Below are positions 26,569 to 35,630 of a DNA stretch of 64,000 nucleotides, one piece after another. A program made the position numbers and the translations under genes. The notes beneath the pieces were generated by a model. That model saw only the letters and a list, made by a program, of their open reading frames with translations. It was not told where the DNA came from and did not search any database. How positions within the stretch are numbered: the first letter of the stretch is position 1; each line of letters starts with the position of its first letter. Source of the stretch: Brevibacterium paucivorans (lineage in GTDB: Bacteria; Actinomycetota; Actinomycetes; Actinomycetales; Brevibacteriaceae); the NCBI RefSeq assembly GCF_016907735.1, contig NZ_JAFBCP010000001.1, positions 1,116,001-1,180,000 on the forward strand, read 5' to 3'.

Positions 26569-28689
26569 TTACTTCTTCTGCGCTTTGTTGAGGCGTTCGA
26601 GCATTTCGTTGTACGCGCGAAGTTCCGCGTCGCCTGTGCGGTCTTCCGACCTGTCCCGGCGCTTCGCTTCACGTTCGGACTGCTGGTTCCAGTGGACAGC
26701 AGCGATGATTGCCATGAGTAACGTTGGAAGCTCACCGATTCCCCACGCGATACCGCCACCCAGTTGCTGGTCGTCGATCGCCGAGATCCACTCTTGTCCC
26801 ATGTTTCCGAACCAGTCACCTTCGATGAGCACTGTGGCGCCCATGATCGAAATACCAAAGAACGCGTGAAACGCCATGGTGATAAGCAGGATGAGGAACG
26901 AAATCGCCGGTGGGTAACGCTTTGTTCCCGGGTCAATTCCCACCAGAGCAGCCGAAAACAGGTACCCCGCCGCCAAGAAGTGGACGATCATGATTTCGTG
27001 ACCCACGTGCGTTTTGAGTGCCGGCCACATAAGACCGCCCCAGTAAAACACCACCAGGGAGCCCGCAAAGTTGATTGACGCGACAATCGGGTGGGCCCAA
27101 AACCTCAAATAGCGGGAGTGGATGAGTAGCAAGATCCACTCGCGGAAACCTCGGGACCCATCTTGCCGAGTAGGGGCCGCCCGCATGAGGAGCGTGATTG
27201 GCGCGCCCAGAACCATGGGCAGGGGAACCACCATAACCAAAAGCATGTGCTGGATCATGTGTCCAGAGAACAGCACGCGACCGTACACTACGGGACCACC
27301 GCACGTGACGTACACCAACAGCGCCATACCGGTAATCCACCAGATCACTCGCATAACGGGCCATTCGCCGCCCTTCTTACGAATTGCCAGATAACCGCGA
27401 ATGTACAGGTACGAGGTGCCTACCGCGACGACCAGCCACAGCGGATCCCACAACCATTGGGTGAAGTAATTGGAGAAGGTGGGTTCCGGGGGAAGCGACT
27501 CGTAGGACAAAATTTCCGCCGGCGTGGGAGCAGGAGGTGCTTCCTGAGGAATGGGTGGTTGCGATCGGGCCAGTGCGATCCCAGCCCCCAACGTTGCTGC
27601 CAGGAGCGCCGTTTCAACCAGGAGAAGTCGCCAGAACTCTACCCGTGCCGACACCTGGTCATCGGTGGGTTGAGCACCACGCTTCGCACGAAGCTGAGCT
27701 CGCGTGTTGAGCGACTCACCCAAACGCCCGATCACAAACTTCCTGTGCCACAGACCAATCACAGCGACTGCGATGGTGGCGACGGTTTTGGCGATGATGA
27801 GCATGCCATAAGGTGTTTGCCAGTCGCTCAAGGATTTCACGCGCAGAATTGCGTTCATGAAACCCGAAAAGCCCACCACCAGAACCGCGGCCAGGGCCAG
27901 CTGCGAGTAACGTTCCACGATGTTGCGCAGATCCGCCCGGTGAATCAGGCGCGGTGCCAGAAGCGCTAAAACAAGGATTCCGCCCACCCACATGATGACG
28001 GCCAAAAGGTGCAGGCCCAGACTGTTGACAGCCTGCGTGTGCCCGGACGCTCCAACCGTGTGACCCATGAGCGCCAATGGGATGAGGGGGAAAAGCGAAA
28101 ACGCGGTGGCCCATGCAATACCGGCAAAACTCCGCACCGCAAAAATCACCGTGGAAGTGACAGCTGAGGCGAGGACAATCGTGAGCCACAGACGCCCCGA
28201 ATCCACCTGGCTCACGTACTGGCCCAACTGTGCAGAAAAGTTGCCAGCATACGCTTGCCCACCGGCGGTTGAGACATAGGTCAGCACCAACACCGCAACA
28301 CCGGCCACGGTCCACACAACGGATGCCACCTGCGCGATCTGCACAGACCCCAACCAAACCGGGTCGAGGTTGTCCTCACCAGTCGTAGCGCCCTTGCGAT
28401 CGCGGGTTATGGCGTCGGTGCGAGGGAACACCATGGAGGCCATGATGAGGCTTGCCAAGGCGAGTGTCATGGCGGAGTTAAAGACGAACTTGGCAACCGG
28501 CAGACCAAGCCTGGCTAGCGGTCCGGCATCACCGATGAGGGTGGGTGCCCACGCACCGGTGAGGACCATCGCAGCAGCCCCACCCAGCAAACCAAATACC
28601 ACGTAAATGGGCATGACCCATGTGCGTGCGCCCTTTCCCGAGGCGGTCGCAGTGGTTTTCGTGTCAGTCCGGGTGGTCAGTGTCGTCAT
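26569..28689 (-). CDS. CopD - CtaG fusion: copper uptake/oxidase assembly membrane protein
   Basis: 706 residues with many membrane helices. The first half is a CopD-like copper-resistance domain (NSLGLHLLAVIMWVGGILVL, AKTVATIAVAVIGLWHRKF); the second half is CtaG/Caa3-type cytochrome oxidase assembly (HMIQHMLLVMVVPLPMVLGA, HEIMIVHFLAAGYLFSAALV, FHAFFGISIM) with the histidines and methionines expected for copper handling. Such fusions are standard in actinobacteria. The C-terminus is a charged tail (SEREAKRRDRSEDRTGDAE). It probably helps deliver copper to the aa3 oxidase; no oxidase genes lie in the window. Confidence 0.92.
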   Translation of the reverse strand: MTTLTTRTDTKTTATASGKGARTWVMPIYVVFGLLGGAAAMVLTGAWAPTLIGDAGPLARLGLPVAKFVFNSAMTLALASLIMASMVFPRTDAITRDRKGATTGEDNLDPVWLGSVQIAQVASVVWTVAGVAVLVLTYVSTAGGQAYAGNFSAQLGQYVSQVDSGRLWLTIVLASAVTSTVIFAVRSFAGIAWATAFSLFPLIPLALMGHTVGASGHTQAVNSLGLHLLAVIMWVGGILVLALLAPRLIHRADLRNIVERYSQLALAAVLVVGFSGFMNAILRVKSLSDWQTPYGMLIIAKTVATIAVAVIGLWHRKFVIGRLGESLNTRAQLRAKRGAQPTDDQVSARVEFWRLLLVETALLAATLGAGIALARSQPPIPQEAPPAPTPAEILSYESLPPEPTFSNYFTQWLWDPLWLVVAVGTSYLYIRGYLAIRKKGGEWPVMRVIWWITGMALLVYVTCGGPVVYGRVLFSGHMIQHMLLVMVVPLPMVLGAPITLLMRAAPTRQDGSRGFREWILLLIHSRYLRFWAHPIVASINFAGSLVVFYWGGLMWPALKTHVGHEIMIVHFLAAGYLFSAALVGIDPGTKRYPPAISFLILLITMAFHAFFGISIMGATVLIEGDWFGNMGQEWISAIDDQQLGGGIAWGIGELPTLLMAIIAAVHWNQQSEREAKRRDRSEDRTGDAELRAYNEMLERLNKAQKK

Positions 28690-28724
28690 TCAGTGAGTGT
28701 TGTCGTTGAGTCAGAAGGTGGTCG

Positions 28725-29591
28725 TTAGTTGAGCGTGTAGTTGAGGCGACGGTCGTCCAGCGCGGGGAATCGTTCGCGGCGGGTCTCGGTCGCGTCGAGG
28801 TCAATGGTCGCAGTGATGATGGTCTGCGCTTCGCCTGCTTCTGCCAACGGTAGGCCAGCAGCGTCGAGAATCACCGAATGCCCACCCATCTGCGTACCAC
28901 CGTGGTACCCGGCGGTGTTGACCGCGACGATGGGGAACAGGTTTTCAATGGATCGGGCGCGCAAGAGTGCAGACCATTCGCGCACGCGGGGTGCCGGCCA
29001 TGCAGCCGGAATGATAAGACCTTCTGCGCCCTGGGCGACCATTTGGCGGAACAGTTCTGGGAACCGCAGGTCGTAGCACGTGGCAAGTGCGAATTTGGTT
29101 TCCCGGCCGTCGATGTTGAGCGTGGGAATCACGATTTCGGTTCCGGGTTGTAAGAGTTTAGGTTCCCCGGATCCGAATCCGAACCGGTGGATCTTGCGGT
29201 AAGTCGCCTGGATCTGCCCGTCAGGGTTAATAAGGACCGAGGTGTTCCACAGTCCGCGTTCGTCGTCAGGAAGTACTGGGAGGGCTTTGACGTCGTAGTT
29301 GGCTTCTTTGAGCCGGTCCAGCGCGTGGGGGCTTGCTTCGATGATGGATCCGGCGTGTACATATGCGCCCACTGAGCGCGCGGCGTGGGCGATCCGTTCG
29401 ATCACAGGGCCGTCTACTGCTTGAGCTGCCTTACCCCACTTGGTGTAGTCGAAACCTGTGGGCGCCCACAGTTCCGGAAGAACGATCAAATCAGCTTCAC
29501 GTTGAGATTCCACCGCGTGGGCGGCGCGCACAACGCGATCCTCGAGGCTTTCACTGTCCGAATAACCGAGCTGAATAGCAGATACACGCAT
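28725..29591 (-). CDS. Carbon-nitrogen hydrolase (nitrilase superfamily amidase)
   Basis: 288 residues. Catalytic triad visible: Glu in LIVLPELWAP, Lys in ATYRKIHRFGFGSGE, Cys in LATCYDLRFPELF. The set resembles omega-amidase/NIT2-like or DUF-free aliphatic amidases; substrate unknown. ATG at 29591 gives MRVSAIQLGYSD, the family start, seven bases after TATCCT. A short tail RRERFPALDDRRLNYTLN is typical of the family end. Confidence 0.9.
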   Translation of the reverse strand: MRVSAIQLGYSDSESLEDRVVRAAHAVESQREADLIVLPELWAPTGFDYTKWGKAAQAVDGPVIERIAHAARSVGAYVHAGSIIEASPHALDRLKEANYDVKALPVLPDDERGLWNTSVLINPDGQIQATYRKIHRFGFGSGEPKLLQPGTEIVIPTLNIDGRETKFALATCYDLRFPELFRQMVAQGAEGLIIPAAWPAPRVREWSALLRARSIENLFPIVAVNTAGYHGGTQMGGHSVILDAAGLPLAEAGEAQTIITATIDLDATETRRERFPALDDRRLNYTLN

Positions 29592-29598
29592 GCATACC

Positions 29599-29604
29599 AG
29601 GATA
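29599..29604 (-). promoter_or_regulatory. -10 box of the leaderless amidase gene
   Basis: TATCCT on the minus strand, seven bases before the ATG at 29591. Confidence 0.45.
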
Positions 29605-29672
29605 CCGCGCCCGGTTTTGGCAGAGCCAAACGGCGCAGGAACGCCCCAGCAACCACCTCGGCGGGAAACAAA

Positions 29673-29704
29673 AGTTGCTCCCCACCAAGAGGCGGGGAGC
29701 AACT
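29673..29704 (-). terminator. Intrinsic terminator after the HU gene
   Basis: AGTTGCTCCCC and GGGGAGCAACT form an 11-bp perfect stem around a 10-base loop; read on the minus strand it is followed by TTTGTTT. It ends the HU transcript and shields the amidase gene. Confidence 0.85.
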
Positions 29705-29731
29705 CAACACAAAACCGTGGAGGTTTACATA

Positions 29732-30016
29732 TCAGGGCTTGCCAGCAGCAGCCTTGAGCTTGGAGCCAGCCGACAGCTTAACGGAGTAGCCAGCTGCGAT
29801 CTGGATTTCTTCACCGGTCTGTGGGTTACGACCCTTGCGAGCTGCACGTTCGGTGCGCTCAACGGAGAGCCAGCCAGGAACGGTGAGCTTTTCACCCTTG
29901 GAAACAACGTCTGCGAACGAGTCGAAAACGCCGTCGAGGACGTCAGAAACCTGCTTCTGGGTGAGGCCAGTCTTTTCTGCTACTTCAGCTACGAGTTCGC
30001 TGCGGTTCTTAGCCAT
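29732..30016 (-). CDS. hup: DNA-binding protein HU
   Basis: 94 residues, full HU fold: MAKNRSELVAEVAEKTGLTQ, FDSFADVVSKGEKLTVPGWL, the DNA-arm region RAARKGRNPQTGEEIQI with the intercalating proline. It lacks the long Lys/Ala tail of mycobacterial HU and Streptomyces HupS. Compacts the nucleoid. SD AGGAG in front of ATG. Same strand as rpsN, 60 bases downstream of it; strong terminator behind. Confidence 0.96.
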   Translation of the reverse strand: MAKNRSELVAEVAEKTGLTQKQVSDVLDGVFDSFADVVSKGEKLTVPGWLSVERTERAARKGRNPQTGEEIQIAAGYSVKLSAGSKLKAAAGKP

Positions 30017-30076
30017 GTAAGTGTTCTCCTCTTATAGGACGGTTAATCGGCTTCTCCGATAGTAACGGAGTTCAGA

Positions 30077-30382
30077 CTACCAGCTCGACTTAGTAACACC
30101 AGGGAGTTCGCCTCGGTGTGCCATCTCGCGGAAGCGAACACGGCTGAGACCGAACTTACGCAGGTAACCGCGTGGACGACCGTCTACCTGGTCGCGGTTG
30201 CGCAGACGCACTGGTGAGGCATCGCGAGGAAGCTTCTGGAGACCCAGGCGTGCTTCTTCGCGCTGTTCGTCTGTGGAGTCGGGGCTGACCAGCTGACGCT
30301 TCAGTTCAGCGCGGCGCTCCGCGTAGCGCTCAACGATTTCGAGGCGCTGCTTATTACGAGCGATCTTTGACTTCTTAGCCAT
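30077..30382 (-). CDS. rpsN: 30S ribosomal protein S14, zinc-independent form
   Basis: 101 residues, the long cysteine-free S14 ([60 protein letters not shown]). The zinc-binding short form has two CxxC pairs, absent here. Three bases after rpmG. Confidence 0.97.
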   Translation of the reverse strand: MAKKSKIARNKQRLEIVERYAERRAELKRQLVSPDSTDEQREEARLGLQKLPRDASPVRLRNRDQVDGRPRGYLRKFGLSRVRFREMAHRGELPGVTKSSW

Positions 30383-30385
30383 GAA

Positions 30386-30553
30386 TTAGCGCTCCTCTCG
30401 GAAATCGACGTGCTTGCGGACCACTGGGTCGTACTTCTTGATGACGAGACGGTCGGGCGTGTTGCGACGGTTCTTGCGCGTCACGTAGGTGTAACCCGTG
30501 CCAGCGGTTGACTTGAGCTTGATGATTGGGCGTACGTCCTGTGCTTTTGCCAT
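30386..30553 (-). CDS. rpmG: 50S ribosomal protein L33, zinc-independent form
   Basis: Only 55 residues, read by hand: [20 protein letters not shown], then [15 protein letters not shown] and [16 protein letters not shown]. All four zinc cysteines of the C+ type are missing. Its ATG shares bases with the TAA of rpmB (TAATG), so the two are coupled; GAGGAG lies near its end for rpsN. Confidence 0.95.
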   Translation of the reverse strand: MAKAQDVRPIIKLKSTAGTGYTYVTRKNRRNTPDRLVIKKYDPVVRKHVDFREER

Positions 30554-30789
30554 TAGAGCTTCACTCCCTTGGCCAAGAGTTCAGTGACAACCGCGTCAAT
30601 TCCGCGGCGGTCGATGATTTTGATTCCGCGTGCGGACACGGTCAAGGTGACGTTGCGACGCAGGGACGGTACGTAGTACTTCTTCTTCTGAATGTTCGGA
30701 TCAAACCGGCGCTTGGTGCGGCGGTTCGAGTGGGACACATTGTGTCCAAAACCGGGGGTGGTCCCGGTTACCTGGCAGACAGCTGCCAT
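30553..30789 (-). CDS. rpmB: 50S ribosomal protein L28, zinc-independent form
   Basis: 78 residues, [20 protein letters not shown] with [20 protein letters not shown]. Only the first cysteine remains, as in the RpmB2-type of mycobacteria. ATG at 30789 after GGAGGAGA. First gene of rpmB-rpmG-rpsN; in mycobacteria and Streptomyces such C- copies are repressed by Zur, but in some actinobacteria they are the only copies. Confidence 0.95.
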   Translation of the reverse strand: MAAVCQVTGTTPGFGHNVSHSNRRTKRRFDPNIQKKKYYVPSLRRNVTLTVSARGIKIIDRRGIDAVVTELLAKGVKL

Positions 30790-30846
30790 GTCTCTCCTCC
30801 AGTTCACTAATTAGACATCAGGTTCACCGGGCCGAATCCTTCACGC

Positions 30847-30866
30847 GAAAGCATGACTATGGTTTC
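30847..30866. promoter_or_regulatory. Dyad upstream of rpmB
   Basis: GAAAGCAT and ATGGTTTC, one mismatch from a perfect inverted repeat, with a four-base centre, 58-77 bases before the rpmB start. A regulator site for the ribosomal operon is possible; it does not clearly match the Zur consensus. Confidence 0.35.
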
Positions 30867-31003
30867 TTGCGGTGATGTGTATGCCCGGTGAGGGCCGTGT
30901 TTAAGCAAGTTGGATGGCTCGCTTAAAACAGATGTCACACCAGCGGGGAAAAGCTGATGGCCTGTGAGAGAGGGCCGAGCTCGTTGTTCGCCGTGTGAGC
31001 ACA

Positions 31004-31020
31004 GTTGACCATTGGTCAAC
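31004..31020. promoter_or_regulatory. Perfect palindrome GTTGACC-ATT-GGTCAAC
   Basis: Seven-base arms with a three-base centre, in the divergent gap between rpmB and the membrane-protein gene at 31186. Each arm contains a -35-like TTGACC. Typical size of an operator for a dimeric repressor; which gene it controls is unknown. Confidence 0.45.
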
Positions 31021-31185
31021 ACAACAGTCATTCATAATAAGTGGAAAGCCACATACCCCGCAAGTTGGCACATAACAACTCAACACGCCACGGGTGTGGT
31101 TCGTTGGAGCGGGGTTCACCTGCGACACACTCCTATTACTGGCCGGTAGTTGCTCATTGCCTCGGGGCGTGCAAAAGTTGAAAGC

Positions 31186-32001
31186 ATGCACAACGGTGAC
31201 GGCTCACGGCCTCGGATCCGTCCAGCAGTCAGCAATCGGTTCGACAACTCGTCCTACTACGAGTACCTCGAAAAGCTAACCGCGAACTCGGATCAACAGG
31301 CCCAACCTGCTCAGCACAAGCAGGTCGCACAACCGTCCCAAATCTCACAGCAACAACCCGCCCCACACCCACAGAATCAGCAGCAGGGGCCATCACACGG
31401 CCAGCCGGAGCCGGGCAATCAGCAGCAACCACCTCGGCGATCTAAGACCTTTATGTGGCTCACTGGCATCGCAATACTTGCGATCGTCGCGCTTGTTGTC
31501 ACGGTGGTTTTCGTGCTCCTGGGCCCAAACAAAGGTGTGGAGCCCACAGCACCTCGGTCGGCCCCCACAACAGAGCCAAACGACTCAGCAAGCTCTTCCC
31601 AAGAAACCGAGTCCCCCAACGAACGAGCCAAGAGCGAGCTCGAAACAATTGTCGCTGATAGCGAAGCTGAGCTGAGCAAGATTGAAGAGAAGTGGGTCAT
31701 ACAGTTGTCCGCCAAACGCCCCGGTGAGGGCACCGGTGACGACGAGTGGAACTACGCAAAAATTCTGCAAGAGTACCGCGACAACGAAAAGCAGTACGGC
31801 AAAGTCGCCATGCTGAAAAGTGAAAAATGGTCGTCGTTCCGAGTCAAGGATTTCTGGGTGACGGTCATTCCCACCGGGTACGACTCCCCCGAACCGGCGT
31901 TGAAACAGTGCGAAGAGTTCAAGCTCGACCGCGATAACTGCTTTGCTAAGCGTCTCAGCCACACGAAGGGCCCAGACGGCTCCACCAAACTGCGCGAATA
32001 G
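31186..32001 (+). CDS. Single-pass membrane protein of unknown function
   Basis: 271 residues. About 85 N-terminal residues rich in Gln/Pro (AQPSQISQQQPAPHPQNQQQ) would stay inside, followed by one membrane helix (MWLTGIAILAIVALVVTVVFVLLG), a Ser/Thr/Pro/Glu linker, and a roughly 120-residue outer domain with helices (ERAKSELETIVADSEAELSK) and two cysteines (CEEFKLDRDNC) that may pair. This layout is common among actinobacterial envelope proteins next to penicillin-binding or stress functions; no function can be assigned. Confidence 0.8.
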   Translation: MHNGDGSRPRIRPAVSNRFDNSSYYEYLEKLTANSDQQAQPAQHKQVAQPSQISQQQPAPHPQNQQQGPSHGQPEPGNQQQPPRRSKTFMWLTGIAILAIVALVVTVVFVLLGPNKGVEPTAPRSAPTTEPNDSASSSQETESPNERAKSELETIVADSEAELSKIEEKWVIQLSAKRPGEGTGDDEWNYAKILQEYRDNEKQYGKVAMLKSEKWSSFRVKDFWVTVIPTGYDSPEPALKQCEEFKLDRDNCFAKRLSHTKGPDGSTKLRE

Positions 32002-32058
32002 ACGCCTGCCGGCCGCACAGACACACATAGACGCTACCGGCTAAAAACGAACAAACAC

Positions 32059-32092
32059 ATGTGGGCCACGGGAATCAATCCCGCGGCCCACA
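32059..32092 (-). terminator. Terminator of the 2-oxoacid dehydrogenase operon
   Basis: GTGGGCC-A-CGGGA and TCCCG-C-GGCCCAC pair around a short loop (ATCAA) with one internal mismatch; on the minus strand the stem is followed by a T-rich stretch. It may also stop transcripts from the gene ending at 32001. Confidence 0.7.
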
Positions 32093-32139
32093 CACGTAGT
32101 TAGCAGAGTCGCCCTAGCAAGAGCGACTTTGGCGCACTC

Positions 32140-33507
32140 TTACACCATCAGAAGCGTGGGGTCTTCCATGACGCGAGCTACGTCGGCCAAGAACTTCGAA
32201 ATCACTTCGCCGTCGACAACTCGGTGGTCGGCGGAGACTGCCAGCGTGGTGATCTCGCGTGGCACGATGTCGTCGCCCACGACCCATGGGCGCTTGCGGA
32301 CCTGGCCAAAGGCCAGGATCGCTGCTTCGCCCGGGTTGATGATAGGAGTTCCGGTATCGATTCCGAACACCCCAATGTTGGTGATCGAGATGGTTCCACC
32401 CGCTTGAGCCGCCGGTGTGGTCTTTCCGGCACGCGCGGTGCGGGTGAGCTCGCCCAGTTCGGTAGCCAGCTGGCTCAGTCCCATGGCGTGCGCGTTCTTG
32501 ATGTTTGGCACGATGAGTCCGCGTGGCGTGGCCGCCGCAATGCCCAGGTTTACGTACTTCTTCACGACGATCGAGTCACCGTCAAGAGCCGAGTTGATCC
32601 GCGGATTGCGCGCAACAGCCCAGCACACAGCCTTGGACAGGATGAGCAGTGGCGAAACCTTGACGCCTTCACCCAGGGTTTCGTTGGCCTTGAACTTCCG
32701 CACTAGGTTCATGGTTTCGGTGACGTCCACGTCCACAAATTCGGTGACGTGCGGAGCGGTGAACGCGGAGTCGACCATGGCCTGGGCCATGAACTTGACG
32801 ACTCCCTTGAACGGGATGCGTTCTTCCGTGCCGTCCAAAGCACCGCTTCCAACCGGGGTAGCCGCCTGGGCTGGGCTTTCCGTGGCTCCCTGCGCCGAGG
32901 TGGTTCCATGGTTGAGGACGTCATCGCGAGTGATCTGGCCGTTGGGTCCAGTTGGCGTGACGTCGCCTAGGTCGATTCCCCGGTCCTTTGCCAGTTTGCG
33001 CACCGGCGGTTTGGCCAGTGGCTTGTCCGGTGTTGAGGTGCGGGTCTCCGCGGACGCGCTTGGGGTGGCTGCGGGTGCCTCCGGTGCTGGCGCCGGGGTT
33101 GCTGGTGTGGCCGAGGTGGCCGCAGCTGGCGCTGCACCTCCCTTGCGTGGGCGACGCTTTGTGGAGCTGGCTTTGGTTCCGTACCCCACGAGGTTGGGGC
33201 CACTTTCCTCATCGCCCGCGGATTGGGTTTGGTCGACGTCCTTGGCGGTGTCGGGGGTTGCCACTCCCTGGGCGCCACCGAAGCGGATGATTGGCGTGCC
33301 CACTTCCACGGTTTCGCCTTCTTCCACCAGGATCGCTTCAATGGTGCCGGCCTGTGGGCTGGGGAGTTCGACAAGCGATTTGGCGGTTTCGATTTCGACC
33401 AGGATTTGGTTGACGGTCACGGTGTCGCCGGGGGCTACTTTCCACGAAACGATGTCAGCTTCAGTGAGCCCTTCTCCGACGTCGGGAAGGTTAAATTCGT
33501 TAGACAT
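32140..33507 (-). CDS. Dihydrolipoamide acyltransferase (E2) of a branched-chain-type 2-oxoacid dehydrogenase
   Basis: 455 residues: one lipoyl domain (lipoyl lysine in EIETAKSLVELPSP), a Pro/Ala/Thr-rich linker, an E3-binding domain (PPVRKLAKDRGIDLGDVTPT), a second linker, and the acyltransferase core ending in the catalytic motif ADHRVVDGEVISKF. The one-lipoyl, heterotetrameric-E1 organisation is that of BKDH/PDH complexes of Gram-positives. With mmsB in the window, branched-chain amino acid breakdown is a likely role, yet pyruvate or acetoin cannot be ruled out. Last gene of the operon; a lipoamide dehydrogenase is not in the window. Confidence 0.92.
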   Translation of the reverse strand: MSNEFNLPDVGEGLTEADIVSWKVAPGDTVTVNQILVEIETAKSLVELPSPQAGTIEAILVEEGETVEVGTPIIRFGGAQGVATPDTAKDVDQTQSAGDEESGPNLVGYGTKASSTKRRPRKGGAAPAAATSATPATPAPAPEAPAATPSASAETRTSTPDKPLAKPPVRKLAKDRGIDLGDVTPTGPNGQITRDDVLNHGTTSAQGATESPAQAATPVGSGALDGTEERIPFKGVVKFMAQAMVDSAFTAPHVTEFVDVDVTETMNLVRKFKANETLGEGVKVSPLLILSKAVCWAVARNPRINSALDGDSIVVKKYVNLGIAAATPRGLIVPNIKNAHAMGLSQLATELGELTRTARAGKTTPAAQAGGTISITNIGVFGIDTGTPIINPGEAAILAFGQVRKRPWVVGDDIVPREITTLAVSADHRVVDGEVISKFLADVARVMEDPTLLMV

Positions 33508-33516
33508 GTAGTCCTC

Positions 33517-34491
33517 TCAGTATGCGAGGGCGCGGTCCACGCCATCCAGGATGCGGTCGAGGTCAGGGAGGTAGTGTTCTTCGAGTTTGGAGCCCGGGTA
33601 TGGAGTGTGGAATCCACCCACGCGGATGACGGGGGCTTCCAGGTTGTAGAAGCATCGTTCGGTGATGCGGGCGGCAATTTCTGACCCCAGCCCCAGGAAC
33701 ACAGGTGCTTCGTGGGCGACAACCAGGCGTCCAGTGCGCTTAACAGAGTCTTCAATCACTGAGAAGTCGACGGGGTTAAGACCACGAAGGTCAATGACTT
33801 CGAGCGATTTACCTTCTTCTTCAGCAGCTGTGGCCACGTCCATTGCGGTGGGCACCAGCGGACCATACGTGACAAGCGTCAGGTCGTTTCCTGGGCGCAC
33901 AATCTGCGCGCTGTATGGGTCCAGACCACGGTTTGCTTCGTCCACATCGCCACGCAACCAGTAACGGCGCTTGGGTTCGAAGTACATGACCGGGTCGGGG
34001 CTGTGGATCGCTTCTTGGATCATCCAGAAAGCGTCGTGCGCGTTGGACGGGCTCATGATTTTAAGTCCAGCGTGGTGCGCAAAAACTGCCTCTGGGCTTT
34101 CCGAGTGGTGTTCGGGGGATCCGATTCCACCGCCGTAGGGCACGCGAATGACGACAGGCAGGTTTTCTGTCCCGCGGGTGCGGGCGTGCATTTTTGCCAA
34201 CTGGGTGACGATCTGGTCGTAGGCGGGGAAGATGAACGCGTCGAACTGGATTTCCACTACGGGGCGGAAGCCACGCTTTGCCATCCCGATTGCCGAACCC
34301 ACGATCCCGGATTCAGCCAGTGGAGCGTCAATGACGCGGTGCTCACCAAAGTCTTTTTGCAGACCTTCTGTCACACGGAAAACTCCTCCGAGCTTTCCAA
34401 TATCTTCACCGATCAGCACAACCTTGGGGTCGTCTTCCATGGCCTTGCGCAGACCGGCGGTAATGCCTTTTGAAAGGGGCATTGTTGTCAT
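33517..34491 (-). CDS. 2-oxoacid dehydrogenase E1 component, beta subunit
   Basis: 324 residues. VVLIGEDIGKLGGVFRVTEG, DAPLAESGIVGSAIGMAKRG and EIQFDAFIFPAYDQIVTQLA are those of BkdB/PdhB; the C-terminal transketolase-like half follows (TYGPLVPTAMDVATAAEEEG). Binds TPP with the alpha subunit, decarboxylates the 2-oxo acid and loads the acyl group on E2. Starts two bases after the alpha subunit gene, and nine bases before E2. Confidence 0.94.
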   Translation of the reverse strand: MTTMPLSKGITAGLRKAMEDDPKVVLIGEDIGKLGGVFRVTEGLQKDFGEHRVIDAPLAESGIVGSAIGMAKRGFRPVVEIQFDAFIFPAYDQIVTQLAKMHARTRGTENLPVVIRVPYGGGIGSPEHHSESPEAVFAHHAGLKIMSPSNAHDAFWMIQEAIHSPDPVMYFEPKRRYWLRGDVDEANRGLDPYSAQIVRPGNDLTLVTYGPLVPTAMDVATAAEEEGKSLEVIDLRGLNPVDFSVIEDSVKRTGRLVVAHEAPVFLGLGSEIAARITERCFYNLEAPVIRVGGFHTPYPGSKLEEHYLPDLDRILDGVDRALAY

Positions 34492-34493
34492 TG

Positions 34494-35630
34494 TTAGTTG
34501 TCCCCTTCTACGTCTTCGAACGAGGCCAGGTATTCCTTGTATTCGCGCTGCTCTTCTTCGATCATCGGGTGTGGTTCCACAAAAACCGAGTCGAAGATTT
34601 CGTCAACCGGTGGCGGTTCCATGTTGACGCACGCGCTTCTGATGCGTTCTGCCAAGGCATCAGCTTCGTCGTCGATTGCAGTGAAGAATGCTGCGTCTAC
34701 GTCGTTGGTGTTTTCCAGGTACTTACGCACGCGCAGGATTGGGTCCTTGGGCTTCCACGCGTCGACTTCGGCGGAGTCGCGGTACTTGGTTGGGTCGTCG
34801 GCGGTGGTGTGTGCGCCCATGCGGTACGTGTATGCCTCGATGAGCATGGGGCCCTGTCCCGAGCGGATGCGGTCGGCGTATGCGCGGCACACGGAGTACA
34901 CAGCCAGGATGTCGTTTCCGTCCACGCGCACACCTGGCACACCAAATCCCTGACCACGTGTGTAAAGAGGGACCGAGGTCTGCACCGTGTTGGGTTCGGA
35001 AATAGCCCACTGGTTGTTCTGGACATAGAAGAGGACTGGCGACCGGAAAGCGCCCGCGAAGGTCAGCGCTTCAGAGACGTCACCCTGGCTGGTGGCACCG
35101 TCACCGCAGCAGGCCACGGCGATGGTGTCGCGGTCCATGTCACCGGTTCCAACTGCGCCGTCCATTTGCACACCCATGGCGTAACCGGTCGCGTGCATGA
35201 CCTGTGAACCGATCACGATCGTGTACACGTTGAAGTTGTTGTCCTTGGGGTCCCAGCCGGAGTGGTTCTGTCCGCGGAAGATTCCCAACAGCGTTTCTGG
35301 TGCGACACCTCGGCACCATGCGACACCGTGTTCGCGGTAGGTGGGGAAGACATAGTCTTGTGGGCGCAGTGCGCGTCCCAGTCCGATCTGCGCGGCTTCC
35401 TGACCCAACAGTGGCACCCACAAGCCCAGCTGGCCTTGGCGCTGGAGGGCGTTGCCTTCGGCGTCAACGCGACGGATCAGCACCATGTCGCGGTAGAAGC
35501 CTTTGAGGTCGTCAACGGTGAGTTCGTGAGCGTATGCGTCGAAATCGCTGTTGGGTACGCGAGTTCCGTCGGGCGTCAACATCTGGACTACATCGTCCAC
35601 ACCCATTGTTGGATTAGACGTCGATGTCAT
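34494..35630 (-). CDS. 2-oxoacid dehydrogenase E1 component, alpha subunit
   Basis: 378 residues with the TPP motif CCGDGATSQGDVSEALTFAG ending in QNNQWAIS, YREHGVAWCRGV, and the phosphorylation-loop-like YRMGAHTTADDPTKYR. LLGQEAAQIGLGRAL follows the family. ATG at 35630 after AAGGAGAAGG, so normally led, unlike many neighbours. First gene of the operon; about 130 AT-richer bases upstream probably hold the promoter. Confidence 0.94.
   Translation of the reverse strand: MTSTSNPTMGVDDVVQMLTPDGTRVPNSDFDAYAHELTVDDLKGFYRDMVLIRRVDAEGNALQRQGQLGLWVPLLGQEAAQIGLGRALRPQDYVFPTYREHGVAWCRGVAPETLLGIFRGQNHSGWDPKDNNFNVYTIVIGSQVMHATGYAMGVQMDGAVGTGDMDRDTIAVACCGDGATSQGDVSEALTFAGAFRSPVLFYVQNNQWAISEPNTVQTSVPLYTRGQGFGVPGVRVDGNDILAVYSVCRAYADRIRSGQGPMLIEAYTYRMGAHTTADDPTKYRDSAEVDAWKPKDPILRVRKYLENTNDVDAAFFTAIDDEADALAERIRSACVNMEPPPVDEIFDSVFVEPHPMIEEEQREYKEYLASFEDVEGDN

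Larger units (their letters stand above)
30790..31185. other. 396-bp non-coding region with two dyads
   Basis: No credible gene. It must hold the rpmB promoter (minus) and that of the gene at 31186 (plus). Two symmetrical sites stand out and are listed separately. Open frames here lack start signals and codon bias. Confidence 0.6.

Noticed and set aside
30807..31191. Two minus-strand frames upstream of rpmB (74 and 96 codons)
   Set aside because: No Shine-Dalgarno, no codon bias, Cys/Pro-rich nonsense; the region is better read as regulatory.
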